From Nonomuraea solani (GTDB taxonomy: Bacteria > Actinomycetota > Actinomycetes > Streptosporangiales > Streptosporangiaceae): a stretch of DNA of 64,000 nt. The position numbers and the translations under genes were made by a program. The notes under the pieces were generated by a model that saw only the letters and a program-made list of their open reading frames with translations, ran no database searches and was not told the DNA's origin. Position 1 is the first letter of the stretch, and every line of letters begins with the position of its first letter. Below, in pieces: positions 50,020 to 59,501 of this stretch. Location: positions 124,001 to 188,000 of the forward strand of contig NZ_FNVT01000012.1 in assembly GCF_900108335.1 (NCBI RefSeq), given 5' to 3'.

Positions 50020-51210
50020 TCAGCGGACTCCGGCCGCCGTGGCGGGACTGATCCGGACGACTCCGGCCAGGTTGCGCATGTTCACCGGGGCGATCTTGAC
50101 CACGTCGCCGGTACGGGGTGCGTGCAGCATCTTCCCGTTGCCCCAATAAATCGCCACATGCGAGATGTACTGCGGATTTGTCGGGTCATTACGCCAGAAG
50201 AGCAGGTCCCCCGGCTGCGCCTGCGCGAACGGCACCTGCGGCCCCGTCACCCACTGCTGGTGCGTCACCCGCGGCATGCGTACCCCGGCCTGCGCGTAGG
50301 CCCACTGGACTAGGCCCGAGCAGTCGAAGGTCTCGGGGCCTTCCGCGCCCCACACGTACGGGCGGCCCAGCTTCGAGATGGCCGCCTTGAGCGCCACGGT
50401 GAGCTGCTCACCCGACATGAACGACCCGGCCGGCCAGTTTCGCTGCGTCACCTTCTGCTGCGGCTGCGGCAGCACCGGGTTGACCAGGGCCACCTGGGTG
50501 CCCTTGGGCAGCGCGCGCAGGATCGCCCTGCGCAGGGTGTCGGAGTTGGTCTTGGGCGCGCTGACGATGAGCGCGTTGTCGTGCGGCAGCCCCAGCGTGC
50601 GGCCGACGTCCTTCGACACGACCGCGTCCACGGCGCCGAACCCGGTGGTGGCGTACGCGCCCACCCGGAGCTGCCCCGCCGGAGCCGTCACGCGGCTGTG
50701 CAGCGCGAGCCCGCCGTCGTTGCCCAGCACGAACGAGACCGCCAGGTCGCCCGCCGCGACGTTCTGCCAGAGCGCGTCGGACGAAGCGGTCACCTTGGGC
50801 GTGTACGAGCGGAACGTGGACGGATCCACCGCGAGCGTCTGCACCCGCTTGCCGTCGAGCGTGATGGACGCCGCGTCGGCCAGCTCCAGCGCCCGCACCC
50901 CGCGCAGCTTGGCGACCTTCTGTAAGAGCTCGTTGGTGAACGGCTTGCGGGTGAGCACGAACAGGTTGGGCTTGTGCAGCTTGCGCAGCGGCTGCACCGG
51001 CTGGAGCGTCCGCGCGGGCTGCTGCTGCGCCTGCTCCAGGGGCCGTTTCTGGGCCAATTGCGTCTGTCTCGGCGTGGCCTGGACGGCGACGGGGACGCGC
51101 CGCTCACTCGACTGCACCAGGAGCAGCACGTCCGCGGTCAGCACCGCTACCAGTGTCACCACGATGAACGGCACGAGCTTGTACGTATCGCGCCGCTTAC
51201 GAGACTTCAC
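50020..51210 (-). CDS. NlpC/P60 peptidoglycan endopeptidase
   Basis: The 396-residue protein has an N-terminal helix (VPFIVVTLVAVLTADVLLLV), a Gln/Pro-rich linker, a central region of about 170 residues and a C-terminal NlpC/P60 domain. The catalytic Cys lies in ETFDCSGLVQWAYAQAG, His in QYISHVAIYWGNGKMLHAPR, and RMPRVTHQQW and PGDLLFW are typical. It cleaves D-Glu-mDAP bonds in peptidoglycan. A strong terminator separates it from greA. Confidence 0.92.
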   Translation of the reverse strand: MKSRKRRDTYKLVPFIVVTLVAVLTADVLLLVQSSERRVPVAVQATPRQTQLAQKRPLEQAQQQPARTLQPVQPLRKLHKPNLFVLTRKPFTNELLQKVAKLRGVRALELADAASITLDGKRVQTLAVDPSTFRSYTPKVTASSDALWQNVAAGDLAVSFVLGNDGGLALHSRVTAPAGQLRVGAYATTGFGAVDAVVSKDVGRTLGLPHDNALIVSAPKTNSDTLRRAILRALPKGTQVALVNPVLPQPQQKVTQRNWPAGSFMSGEQLTVALKAAISKLGRPYVWGAEGPETFDCSGLVQWAYAQAGVRMPRVTHQQWVTGPQVPFAQAQPGDLLFWRNDPTNPQYISHVAIYWGNGKMLHAPRTGDVVKIAPVNMRNLAGVVRISPATAAGVR

Positions 51211-51254
51211 CAGAAAACTCAGGTCTTGCCGAATTCCGGACGAATGCGAAAATT

Positions 51255-51280
51255 CCGCCGGGCCAACATGGGCCCGGCGG
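51255..51280 (-). terminator. Rho-independent terminator of greA
   Basis: CCGCCGGGCC and GGCCCGGCGG are perfect 10-base arms with a 6-base loop. On the minus strand the hairpin is followed by AATTTT. It starts 17 bases after the greA stop. Confidence 0.85.
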
Positions 51281-51296
51281 TCATTGTCCGGGGGTG

Positions 51297-51797
51297 TCAG
51301 TTGCCGATGTACGGCACAGCCTCGAGGATCTCGACGGTGTTCTGGCGGCCGTTGGGCATGGAGTAGGTCGCCTTCTCCCCGATCTTCTTACCGTTGATCG
51401 CCGCGCCGAGGGGGGACCTGGGCGAGTAGACGTCGATCGGCGCTCCGCTCTCCTCGCGGGAGGCGAGCAGGAAGGTGACCTCGTCGTCGTCGCCGACGAA
51501 TCTGATGGTCACGGTCATGCCGGGGCCCACCACACCCTCGGCTTTGGGGGCCTCTCCCACCTGGGCATTGTCGAGGATCTGGCGGAGGTGGAAGATGCGG
51601 GCCTCCATCTTGCCCTGCTCGTCCTTGGCGGCGTGGTAGCCGCCGTTCTCCTTCAGATCACCCTCTTCGCGGGCGGCCTCGATCTTCTTGGCGATGTCGA
51701 CGCGCCCGGGGCCCGAGAGATACTCGTACTCCGCCTTCAGGCGGTCGTACGCCTCCTGCGTCAGCCATGTGACGTTCTCATCGCGAGAGTCGGCCAC
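51297..51797 (-). CDS. greA: Transcription elongation factor GreA
   Basis: The 166-residue protein has the N-terminal coiled-coil (TQEAYDRLKAEYEYLSGPGR, then EGDLKENGGYHAAKDEQGKME, with the acidic DLKEN tip) and a C-terminal FKBP-like domain (YSPRSPLGAAINGKKIGEKA). GreA rescues backtracked RNA polymerase. It matches mycobacterial greA (Rv1080c) in position, with the DUF4307 gene beside it. Confidence 0.97.
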   Translation of the reverse strand: MADSRDENVTWLTQEAYDRLKAEYEYLSGPGRVDIAKKIEAAREEGDLKENGGYHAAKDEQGKMEARIFHLRQILDNAQVGEAPKAEGVVGPGMTVTIRFVGDDDEVTFLLASREESGAPIDVYSPRSPLGAAINGKKIGEKATYSMPNGRQNTVEILEAVPYIGN

Positions 51798-51905
51798 GGG
51801 TTCTCCTTGCTTGCCTAGGGGGCCCTGAGATCATCTGAGGTTGCATACGGTTGAATTGCGAAAGGCTAACAACTGAACCGCTTGAACGCTTCCCCAAATG
51901 TCTCA

Positions 51906-52325
51906 CTATACGAGATTGCAGTACTGGATGTGGACGGAAGTCGCCTGGCCACTCGTGTCCAGGCTTTCCTTGAGCTGCTTACTACCCGCACCAGCCGGGA
52001 TTCTTACTTCCTTGCTGCCCACTTCCGCATGATCGACGTCCAGCGCCCTGATCCGGCAGACGGCCACCCTATCGTCTGCCTTGTACACCTCAAAGGTGAT
52101 CTCGGCCCGGCTCGGGCCCGTCACCTTGAACGTCACGACCTGAGACGGCGCCTCGGAGCCGCCCGCCGTCATCGACCACATCACGTAGCCCCAGCCACCG
52201 GCGACGATGGCCACCAGCACGCCGATCACCACGTGGACGACGAGCCTGCCACCTCGCTTGGGACGGTCGGGGAAGTCGTCGGGTGTGCCGAGAACCGGTC
52301 CGTTCTCGACATCTCTGGTGACCAT
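51906..52325 (-). CDS. DUF4307 membrane protein
   Basis: The 139-residue protein has one helix at about residues 28-50 (VVHVVIGVLVAIVAGGWGYVMW) and an external β domain with VVTFKVTGPSRAEITFEVYK and a Cys pair (AVCRIR, QYCNLV). DUF4307 (Rv1081c-type) proteins lie next to mca in many actinobacteria. ATG 52325 has a GGGAGA site. It is divergent from mca. Confidence 0.85.
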   Translation of the reverse strand: MVTRDVENGPVLGTPDDFPDRPKRGGRLVVHVVIGVLVAIVAGGWGYVMWSMTAGGSEAPSQVVTFKVTGPSRAEITFEVYKADDRVAVCRIRALDVDHAEVGSKEVRIPAGAGSKQLKESLDTSGQATSVHIQYCNLV

Positions 52326-52459
52326 GGCGGAATCTCCCTGCACTCCCTCAGCGTTATCCGAGACAATTGTCGCCCGCGGGGGGTGTGCCCTCGCGACCGC
52401 CCAGCAGAAACTAACCTCTCTGGGCGACTGACCGGTCCTATGAGGGAGACATCGAGCCC

Positions 52460-53344
52460 GTGAGTGCACCGCTGAGGCTGATGGCCGTCCACGCCCACCC
52501 CGACGACGAGTCGAGCAAGGGCGCCGCCACGATGGCGCGCTACGTGCGTGAAGGCGTGGAGGTGCTGGTCTGTACGCTCACCGGGGGCGAGCGCGGATCC
52601 GTACTGAACCCCAAGATGGACCGGCCCGAGATCGTTGCCAACATCACGGAGGTGCGCGCGGCCGAAATGGCGCGAGCGCGCGAGATCCTCGGTGTCGAGC
52701 AGCGTTTCCTGGGCTTCGTCGACTCGGGGCTGCCGGAGAACGAGGACGAGGAGCTGCCCGAGGGCTGCTTCGGCCTGCAGAAGCTGGAGGACGCCTCGGC
52801 GCCGCTGGTGGCGGCCGTCCGTGAGTTCAGGCCGCACGTGATCATCACCTACGACGACGACGGCGGTTATCCGCACCCCGACCACATCATGACCAACAAA
52901 GTGTCCGTCGAAGCCTTCGAGGCGGCCGGTGACCCCGACCGCTACCCGGGCACCGGCGACCCCTGGCAGCCGCTGAAGCTCTACTACCAGATGGGCTTCA
53001 CCAAGGAGCGCTTCGAGGCGCTGCACGAGGCGATGACCGAGCGCGGCCTCGGCTCCCCGTACGCAGACTGGATCTCCCGCTGGGAGGACCGCCCGGCCAA
53101 GTGGCCCGTCACCACGCGCGTGCCGTGCGGCGACTACTTCGACATCCGCGACGAGGCCCTGAAGGCGCACGCCACCCAGGTCGACCCCGAGAGCTGGTGG
53201 TTCGTCTGCCCGCGCGAGCTGCAGCAGGAGATCTGGCCGACCGAGGACTACCACCTGGCGCGCTCGCTGGTCGACACGGACCTGCCGGAGGACGACCTGT
53301 TCACGGGGATCCACGCCGACGACGTCGCACCCGCCTGCCACTGA
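52460..53344 (+). CDS. mca: Mycothiol S-conjugate amidase
   Basis: Mca cleaves mycothiol S-conjugates, releasing mercapturic acids for export. The 294-residue LmbE-type hydrolase has the zinc motif HAHPDDESSKGA (with the later PHPDH supplying ligands), VLVCTLTGGERGSVLNPKMD, and the Mca-specific WWFVCPRELQQEIWPTEDYH. Its presence indicates a mycothiol-based thiol system and hence an actinobacterium. GTG 52460 is the start. The small membrane gene and GNAT gene follow in the same direction. Confidence 0.96.
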   Translation: MSAPLRLMAVHAHPDDESSKGAATMARYVREGVEVLVCTLTGGERGSVLNPKMDRPEIVANITEVRAAEMARAREILGVEQRFLGFVDSGLPENEDEELPEGCFGLQKLEDASAPLVAAVREFRPHVIITYDDDGGYPHPDHIMTNKVSVEAFEAAGDPDRYPGTGDPWQPLKLYYQMGFTKERFEALHEAMTERGLGSPYADWISRWEDRPAKWPVTTRVPCGDYFDIRDEALKAHATQVDPESWWFVCPRELQQEIWPTEDYHLARSLVDTDLPEDDLFTGIHADDVAPACH

Positions 53345-53378
53345 CGAGAGCACGACCCTCCGGTGGCAGACTGGAGGT

Positions 53379-53543
53379 GTGACCGTTCTAGCAGCAGGTG
53401 AAGTCAGTCCCGGACTACTCGGCTTCGTCGTCGTCGCCTTTCTGGGCTTCGCCCTGTATATCCTGATCAAGTCGATGAACAAGCAAATGTCGAAGATTCA
53501 GGTGCCGCACGCGGGTGAAGCGGACGACAAGAAAGCCGAGTAG
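53379..53543 (+). CDS. Small membrane protein downstream of mca (Rv1083-type)
   Basis: The 54-residue frame has one helix (LLGFVVVAFLGFALYILI) and a charged tail. Similar small proteins follow mca in mycobacteria and streptomycetes. The stop TAG abuts the next ATG (TAGATG). GGAGG lies just one base before GTG 53379, closer than usual, so the start is uncertain. Confidence 0.7.
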   Translation: MTVLAAGEVSPGLLGFVVVAFLGFALYILIKSMNKQMSKIQVPHAGEADDKKAE

Positions 53544-53828
53544 ATGCCGATAGAAGTCGTCGACAACTCGACGGAAAGCCGGTTCGAGCTCCTCGTGGAC
53601 GGCAAGGTCGCCGGGTTCGCCGACTATCTCCTGCTGCCCACCAAGGTCGTTTTCACGCACACCGAGGTGCTGCCCGCCTACGAGGGCCAGGGTCTGGCGG
53701 GCAAGCTCGTCGGGCACGCCCTCCAGGCGAGCGCCGACACGGGCCTGCGGGTCGTGCCGCGATGCCCCTATGTGGGGAAATACATCGAGCGCCACCCCGA
53801 GTTCAAGGAGCTCGTGGACGCGGAGTGA
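53544..53828 (+). CDS. YjdJ-type GNAT-like N-acetyltransferase
   Basis: The 94-residue protein matches the short GNAT/YjdJ family, with FTHTEVLPAYEGQGLAGKLV (acetyl-CoA loop) and VVPRCPYVGKYIERHPEF. Such proteins have a truncated GNAT fold. The substrate is unknown. It immediately follows the small membrane gene with no gap. Confidence 0.88.
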   Translation: MPIEVVDNSTESRFELLVDGKVAGFADYLLLPTKVVFTHTEVLPAYEGQGLAGKLVGHALQASADTGLRVVPRCPYVGKYIERHPEFKELVDAE

Positions 53829-53895
53829 CCGCGGGTCGTCCCGCGGCCGCTCGTCATTCCACAGCGGTCGGTCGTTCCGCGGCCGGTCATTCCGC
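53829..53895. repeat. Degenerate short repeat at a convergent junction
   Basis: About four copies of a GGTC(A/G)TTCCGCGGCC-like unit of 14-18 bases lie between the acetyltransferase stop and the convergent hypothetical gene, extending over the latter's stop codon. Confidence 0.55.
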
Positions 53896-55041
53896 GGCCT
53901 GCGACCAGGCGCGCTCCAGTGCCTTGGGCAGGCCCCACCAGCCCAGCGGGGTGAGCACCTCGTCCTCGGTCACGATGCCGAGATAGATCCACAGGCCCAC
54001 GACCGACAGGAACAACCCCTCGGTCGCGTCGAGGTCGTCGTCGTCCTGCTCGTCGGCGTCGATGTCCTCCGACTCGGCGATGAGCCGCGCCATCCGCTCG
54101 GGCGAGGCCAGCACCCCCGGCCCCAGCCGCGTCAGCGCCGCCACCCCGGCCAGCCAGTCGGCGTGCTGGATCGCGCAGAGGTTGGCCAGCGCCGTGTCCT
54201 CCTCGCTGAGGTCCCCGTCGAGGTCGGCGAATTCCTCCAGCACGTCACCACCCTCCGACAGGTCCGAGATGGGCCCCGCGATGCCCGCCGCCACCGCCAG
54301 CCACAGCTCCTGGTCGTCGTCGGGCACCGGCCGCTCGTCGAACCCGGCGCAGGCCCGCAGCACGTTGGCGGGATAGCCCGGCAGGGCCAGCAGCCGTCGC
54401 AGCCGCCCCGCGGCCGCCTCCAGGTCGTCGGCGGGCAGCTCGGGCTGCTTGGGCAGCTCCGCCACGATGCGCCGCAGCTCGGACAGGGCGAACGCCTCCT
54501 CCTCGTCCCACGCCGCGAACAACTCCTCGTCCTGCTCGTCGCTGACCGCGAAGCCGGGCACCCGCCCGTCGGGCAGCGGCGTGCCGAGCCAGCGCTCCTG
54601 CAGCTCCTCGTACGCCCTGCGCGCCTCCAGATCGCCGTTGGCCAGCGCGTCGGGATCGACCTCCCCCGAGGCGACCCGCTCCTCCAGGTGGGCCACCAGC
54701 CGGTCGAACATCTCGGCCGCCACGGGCCCGCGCTCGTCCTCCTCCGGCCACACGAAGTAGCTGGGCGTCATGAGGATCGGCTCGGTGCCGGTGGACTCGA
54801 CCCACCGCTGCACGTCACCGACCGTGGCCACCCCCGCCTCGATCGAGCTGAGCGTCGCCTTGGCCGACTCCCAGAACGGGAGGGAGAGCGGGTTGCCCGC
54901 CGACATCATCGCCCGCCGCAGGTCGGGCAGCGCCACGAGCGCGACCCCGGAAGGCACGGCGAGCAGCGCGCGGGCCACGTCCCTGCGCGTGACGGAGGTC
55001 GCCGGGCGTCCGGCGTTGGCGCAGACGAAGTCCATATCCAC
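53887..55041 (-). CDS. Hypothetical acidic 384-residue protein
   Basis: The acidic protein has no membrane helix. It shows a short N-terminal region (VTRRDVARALLAVPSGVALV) and long helical stretches with acidic clusters (ADEQDDDDLDATEG). The Trp-rich C-terminal segment PLGWWGLPKALERAWSQ is distinctive. I do not recognise a family. It is convergent with the acetyltransferase gene and divergent from the DUF255 gene. Confidence 0.65.
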   Translation of the reverse strand: MDMDFVCANAGRPATSVTRRDVARALLAVPSGVALVALPDLRRAMMSAGNPLSLPFWESAKATLSSIEAGVATVGDVQRWVESTGTEPILMTPSYFVWPEEDERGPVAAEMFDRLVAHLEERVASGEVDPDALANGDLEARRAYEELQERWLGTPLPDGRVPGFAVSDEQDEELFAAWDEEEAFALSELRRIVAELPKQPELPADDLEAAAGRLRRLLALPGYPANVLRACAGFDERPVPDDDQELWLAVAAGIAGPISDLSEGGDVLEEFADLDGDLSEEDTALANLCAIQHADWLAGVAALTRLGPGVLASPERMARLIAESEDIDADEQDDDDLDATEGLFLSVVGLWIYLGIVTEDEVLTPLGWWGLPKALERAWSQAAE

Positions 55042-55272
55042 GCCCGTAACCTACGCCGTCACCGGCACCGTAGTCAGCCGGGATCCCGCCCTAGTGGCGG
55101 GGCGTGAACGACGGCAGGTCGCCGGGCCGGCCCTCCAGGACCTCGATGGCGTGCCCGGTGCTGTCCACGGGTGCCATCAGATGGTCCCTTCGAGTTCCTC
55201 GCGCATGTACGCGCCGACGCGCACCACCCGCGACGGCACGAGCGTACCGAAGGGATGTGAGAGCCTGATCTC
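55042..55272. other. Intergenic region with two small overlapping minus-strand frames
   Basis: A minus-strand frame ending at 55177 (VGAYMREELEGTI) overlaps by TGATG a second, 28-residue frame at 55091-55177 (MAPVDSTGHAIEVLEGRPGD). The coupling is suggestive, but neither frame has a clear ribosome binding site or recognised family. The region probably also holds the promoter of the DUF255 gene. Confidence 0.35.
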
Positions 55273-57265
55273 ATGAACAGGCTTGGTAGTGAGACTTCTC
55301 CCTACCTTCTCCAGCACGCCGACAACCCGGTTGATTGGTGGCCATGGGGAGAGGGGGCGATGCAAGAAGCGAGTAGGCGGGACGTACCCCTGTTGATCAG
55401 TGTGGGGTACTCATCCTGCCATTGGTTACCCGCTTCTTGACATCCACTGGTGCCATGTCATGGCTCATGAGAGCTTCGAGGACGCCGAGACCGCGCGGCT
55501 CATGAACCAGCACTTCGTCAACATCAAGGTCGACCGGGAAGAACGTCCCGACGTCGACGCCGTCTACATGGGCGCCACGCAGGCCATGACCCATCAGGGC
55601 GGCTGGCCGATGACGGTCTTCGCCACGCCCGAGGGCCATCCCTTCTACTGCGGCACCTACTTCCCGCGCCCCACGTTCCGGCGCCTGCTCACCGAGGTCC
55701 ACAACGTGTGGACCAGCGACCGCGACTCCGTGCTGCGGCAGGGCGCGAAGGTGGTGGAGGCGCTCAACACGCACACCACGCTGCCCAGCGGGGTCATGCC
55801 GGGCGAGGAGACGTTGCGGGAGGCCGTGGGCAACCTGCGCGAGTCGTTCGACGCGGCGAGCGGCGGGTTCGGCGGGGCGCCCAAGTTCCCGCCGTCGATG
55901 GTGCTGGAGTTCCTGCTGCGCTCCGGCGAGCGCGAGATGAGCGGCGCGACGCTTGGAGTCATGGCCAGGGGCGGCATCTACGACCAGCTCGGCGGCGGTT
56001 TCGCGCGCTACAGCGTGGACGCCGAGTGGGTGGTGCCGCACTTCGAGAAGATGCTCTACGACAACGCCCTGCTGCTGCGCGTCTACACGCACTGGTGGAA
56101 GGCGAGCGGTGGCGAGCTCGCGCGGCGGGTGGCGCTGGAGACGTCCGACTGGCTGCTGCGCGAGCTGCGCACGCCGGAGGGCGGGTTCGCGTCGGCGCTC
56201 GACGCCGACAGCGAGGGCGTGGAGGGCAAGTTCTACGTCTGGACGCCCGAGGAGCTGCGCGAGGTCCTGGGCGAGGACGACGGGCGGTGGGCGGCGGGGC
56301 TCTTCGACGTCACCGGCACGTTCGAGCACGGCACCTCCGTCCTGCAACTCCCGCGCGACCCCGAGGATCCCGCGCGCTACGCGGACGTGCGGGCGCGCCT
56401 GCTGGCCGCCAGGGAGCTGCGGATCCGCCCCGGCCGCGACGACAAGGTCGTGGCCTCGTGGACCGGCCTGGCCATCGCCGCGCTGGCGGAGACCGGCGCG
56501 GTGTTCGAGCGGCCCGACCTCGTGGCGGCGGCCACGGCGGCGGCCGAGCTGCTCGCCGAAGTGCACGTGGCGGACGGCCGGCTGCTGCGCACCTCGCGCG
56601 ACGGCAGGGCGGGCGCGAACGCGGGCGTGCTCGACGACTACGCCAACGTGGCCGAGGGCCTGATCTCGCTGTACGGCGTGACCGGCGAGGCCCGATGGCT
56701 GCGGCTGGCGGGCTCGCTGCTCGACACCGTGCTCGACAGGTTCGCCGACGGGGCGGGCGGCTTCTACGACACCGCCGACGACGCCGAGCGGCTGTTCCAG
56801 CGTCCGCAGGACCCGACCGACAACGCCACCCCCTCCGGTCAGTACGCCGCCGCGGGCGCCCTGCTCTCCTACGGGGCCCTGACCGGCTCCATGCGGCACC
56901 GTGAGGCCGCCCAGGCGGCGCTGGGCGCCGTGTCGGTGCTGGCCGCCGGGCACGCCAGGTTCGCGGGCTGGGGGCTGGCCGTGGCGCGCGCGGCGCTGTC
57001 CGGGCCCGTCGAGGTGGCGGTCGTCGGGCCGCCGGGCGATCCGCGTACGGCGACGCTGCACCGGGAGGCGCTGCTGGCCGACCTGCCGGGGCTGGTGGTG
57101 GCACTCGGCGACGGCGACGGCCCAAGCTCGGGCGAGGCCTTTCCCGCGCTGCTGGAAGGGCGCGGGACGGTCGGTGACGCGCCGGCCGCCTACGTGTGCC
57201 GGGGCTTCACCTGCCGGATGCCCGTCACGACGGTCGAGGAGCTCAGGGCCGAGCTGACGAGCTAG
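55273..57265 (+). pseudogene. DUF255 thioredoxin-domain protein (YyaL/Rv1084 type) broken by a 25-bp insertion
   Basis: From ATG 55273 the frame reads MNRLGSETSPYLLQHADNPV, then DWWPWGE and LLISVGYSSCHW, the standard DUF255 N-terminus. A stop follows 12 bases later. After a 25-bp insertion the homology resumes in another frame as CHVMAHESFEDAETARLMNQ and runs to 57265, covering the rest of the thioredoxin-like domain and the (α/α)6 region. The break is inside the CxxC-like SSCHWCHVM motif. A downstream start (GTG 55400) could give a product lacking the first ~50 residues. Position matches mycobacterial Rv1084. Confidence 0.8.
55426..55450. other. 25-bp frame-breaking insertion with inverted copy nearby
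   Basis: Bases 55426-55450 interrupt TGCCATTGG/TGCCATGTC, and removing them restores the DUF255 frame. Within it TACCCGCTTCTTGACATC (55427-55444) is nearly the reverse complement of GATGCAAGAAGCGAGTA at 55359-55375 (one mismatch and one extra base). The insertion ends CCACTGG, echoing CCATTGG just before it. Confidence 0.85.
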
Positions 57266-59400
57266 CCCTGCTGCTGGCCGTCTCCGCCGTTGCCGGGCGG
57301 CCCGGTGTCCCGGGTGGAGGGCTGGTCGGGGACCAGCGTGGGTGGCGGGCCGGTCTCGTCCGGCTCGCCGTCCCCAGGCCCGTTGTCGTCGGGCGCCTCG
57401 GTCATGGGCGGGTCCGTGAAGGCGGGCTCGCTCTCGTCAGGCTCGGGCGTGAAGTCCGGGTTCTGCGGAGGCGTGTACTCCCGGTCGGGTACGTCCCTGT
57501 CCCGGTCCGGCGTCGAGTAGTCGGAGGAGTAGCCGTAGTCGGACGGCTCGGGGAACTCCTCGACCGGCTGGCCCGCCATGGCCTCCGTCATGAACGCCCG
57601 CCAGATCTGCGCCGGCAGCCGGCCGCCGAACTGGGTGCCGTATCCGGGGATGGTGACCGTGGCGTTGTCGTCGCGGAACATGTCCACCGCCACCGCGAGC
57701 TGCGGGGTGAAGCCGTTGAACCAGACCGAGCGCGAGTCGTCCGTGGTGCCCGTCTTGCCGGCCACGGGGCGGTCGTAGAGGCGGGCGGCGGTGCCGGTGC
57801 CGTATTTGACGACCTGCTGCATCGCGTACGCGGTGTCGGCGGCGGCCTGCTCGCCGACCACCTTCGTCGAGGCCGGCTTGAAGGTCTCCTTGTGCCCCTC
57901 GGCGTCGGTGACCGACTTCACGACGTGGGCCTCCATGTGCACGCCCTTGTTGGCGAACGTGGAGAACCCGGAGGCGTTCTGGACGGCGCTGATGGAGGCC
58001 ACGCCGAGCGGGAAGGCGGCGGCGCTCTGGTGCTCCTGGAGCTGGGCGGCGGGGATGCCGGCGGCCTCGGCGGTCTTGGCGACCTTGTCGAGGCCGACCT
58101 TCTGGCCGAGGTCCACGAACGCGGTGTTGACGGAGTTCTGGGTGGCGGTGACCAGGTTGATGCGCCCGTACGAGCGCCCGCTGTCGTTCGGGATCGGCTG
58201 GGCGGCCGACGCCACGCGCATCGGGGAGTTGCCGTCGACCGTGGTGGACAGGTCGAAGCCGTTGTCGAGGGCCGCGGCCAGCGTGTACGGCTTGAACGTC
58301 GACCCGGCCATCACCTTCGACCTGAACGCGCTGTCGTAGTACTTCGACTGCGAGGGACGCCCCCCGTAGAAGGCGACCACCTCGCCCGTGGCCGGATCGA
58401 CCGCAGCGAGGCCGGTGCGCACCTTCTTCGGCGTGGCGTCCGGCAGCGTGTCCAGGACCGCCCGCTCGGCCGCCTGCATGAGCTTCCTGTCGAACGTCGT
58501 GACGATCTTGAGCCCGCCGCTGTTGATGTCCTCGTCGGTGTAGCCGCGCCGGTTGAGCTCGGCGGTCACCTGTTCGAGCATGTATTGGGCCTGGCCCTTG
58601 AGCTCGAACGGCTTCTTCGGCGTCGTCAGCTCGGGGAACTTCTGGGCGGCCGCCTGCTCGGCGGTCAGCGCGCCCGTCTGGGTCATCGCGCTGATCACCG
58701 AGCGCCAGCGCTCCTGCGCCGCGGCCAGGTCGGAGCCCTTGGGGTCGGCGAACCTGCTGGGCTGCTGGATGACCGCCGCCAGGTAGGCCCCCTCTGACGG
58801 GGTCAGCTTCTGGACGTCCTTGCCGAAGTAGGCGCGGGCGGCCGACTGCACGCCGTTGGCGCCGCGGCCGAAGTAGATCGTGTTGAGGTACTGCTCCAGC
58901 ACCCAGTCCTTCGACCGCGACTGGTCGACCTTCATCGCGATGAGGATCTCTTTGAACTTGCGGACGACCGAACGTTCCTGGCTCAGCCCGCTGTAGTAGT
59001 TGCGTACGAGCTGCTGGGTGATGGTCGAGCCGCCCTGGAGCTGCTGCCCCGAGACGGTGGACCAGACGGCCCGCGCGGTGCCCTTCATGGAGACGCCGCC
59101 GTCCTCGTAGAACGAGCGGTTCTCGGCGGCGATGACCGCGTCGCGCACGTACTTCGGCACCTTGGCCAGCTCGACGCTCCTGCGGTCGATGCCCTGCCGG
59201 GCGAGCACGCTCTTGCCGTCGCGGTAATAGATCACCGAACCCTGCGCGGTGGCCTGTTTCTGGGTCGTATCGGGAATTGGAGTCATCGCCCAAGCAATAG
59301 CGAAAAGCCCGGCCAGTACGGCGATTCCGGCACCGAATGAAATCAGCACCACCCGGAGAATCCGCCGCTTCCGCATTCCTTTTACACCACCGATCCGCAC
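57262..59400 (-). CDS. Class A penicillin-binding protein
   Basis: The 712-residue bifunctional PBP has a cytoplasmic basic start, one helix (VVLISFGAGIAVLAGLFAIA) and a GT51 glycosyltransferase domain (AENRSFYEDGGVSMKGTARA, GGSTITQQLVRNY, FGRGANGVQSAARAYF). A transpeptidase domain follows with AGSTFKPYTLA (SxxK), SVN and KTGTTDDSR. The C-terminal ~110 residues are Pro/Asp/Glu-rich. It polymerises and crosslinks peptidoglycan. GTG 59400 has GGGGAG six bases upstream. The stop overlaps the convergent DUF255 stop. Confidence 0.95.
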   Translation of the reverse strand: MRIGGVKGMRKRRILRVVLISFGAGIAVLAGLFAIAWAMTPIPDTTQKQATAQGSVIYYRDGKSVLARQGIDRRSVELAKVPKYVRDAVIAAENRSFYEDGGVSMKGTARAVWSTVSGQQLQGGSTITQQLVRNYYSGLSQERSVVRKFKEILIAMKVDQSRSKDWVLEQYLNTIYFGRGANGVQSAARAYFGKDVQKLTPSEGAYLAAVIQQPSRFADPKGSDLAAAQERWRSVISAMTQTGALTAEQAAAQKFPELTTPKKPFELKGQAQYMLEQVTAELNRRGYTDEDINSGGLKIVTTFDRKLMQAAERAVLDTLPDATPKKVRTGLAAVDPATGEVVAFYGGRPSQSKYYDSAFRSKVMAGSTFKPYTLAAALDNGFDLSTTVDGNSPMRVASAAQPIPNDSGRSYGRINLVTATQNSVNTAFVDLGQKVGLDKVAKTAEAAGIPAAQLQEHQSAAAFPLGVASISAVQNASGFSTFANKGVHMEAHVVKSVTDAEGHKETFKPASTKVVGEQAAADTAYAMQQVVKYGTGTAARLYDRPVAGKTGTTDDSRSVWFNGFTPQLAVAVDMFRDDNATVTIPGYGTQFGGRLPAQIWRAFMTEAMAGQPVEEFPEPSDYGYSSDYSTPDRDRDVPDREYTPPQNPDFTPEPDESEPAFTDPPMTEAPDDNGPGDGEPDETGPPPTLVPDQPSTRDTGPPGNGGDGQQQG

Positions 59401-59501
59401 CCTCGACTCCCCTCGTCAAGCGTCGCCCAACCCCCGCAAGCTGGGCGAATGCCAAGGGTAAACGATCGACAATGGTGCCTCGTCCCAAAGCGATGGTACG
59501 T

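Noticed and set aside
55091..55270. Pair of coupled small minus-strand genes upstream of DUF255
   Set aside because: The TGATG overlap is suggestive, but there is no ribosome binding site, no family and one frame overlaps the antisense of the DUF255 start.
55426..55450. Self-splicing intron or intein in the DUF255 gene
   Set aside because: Only 25 bases long with no conserved splicing signals. A template-switch insertion explains it better.
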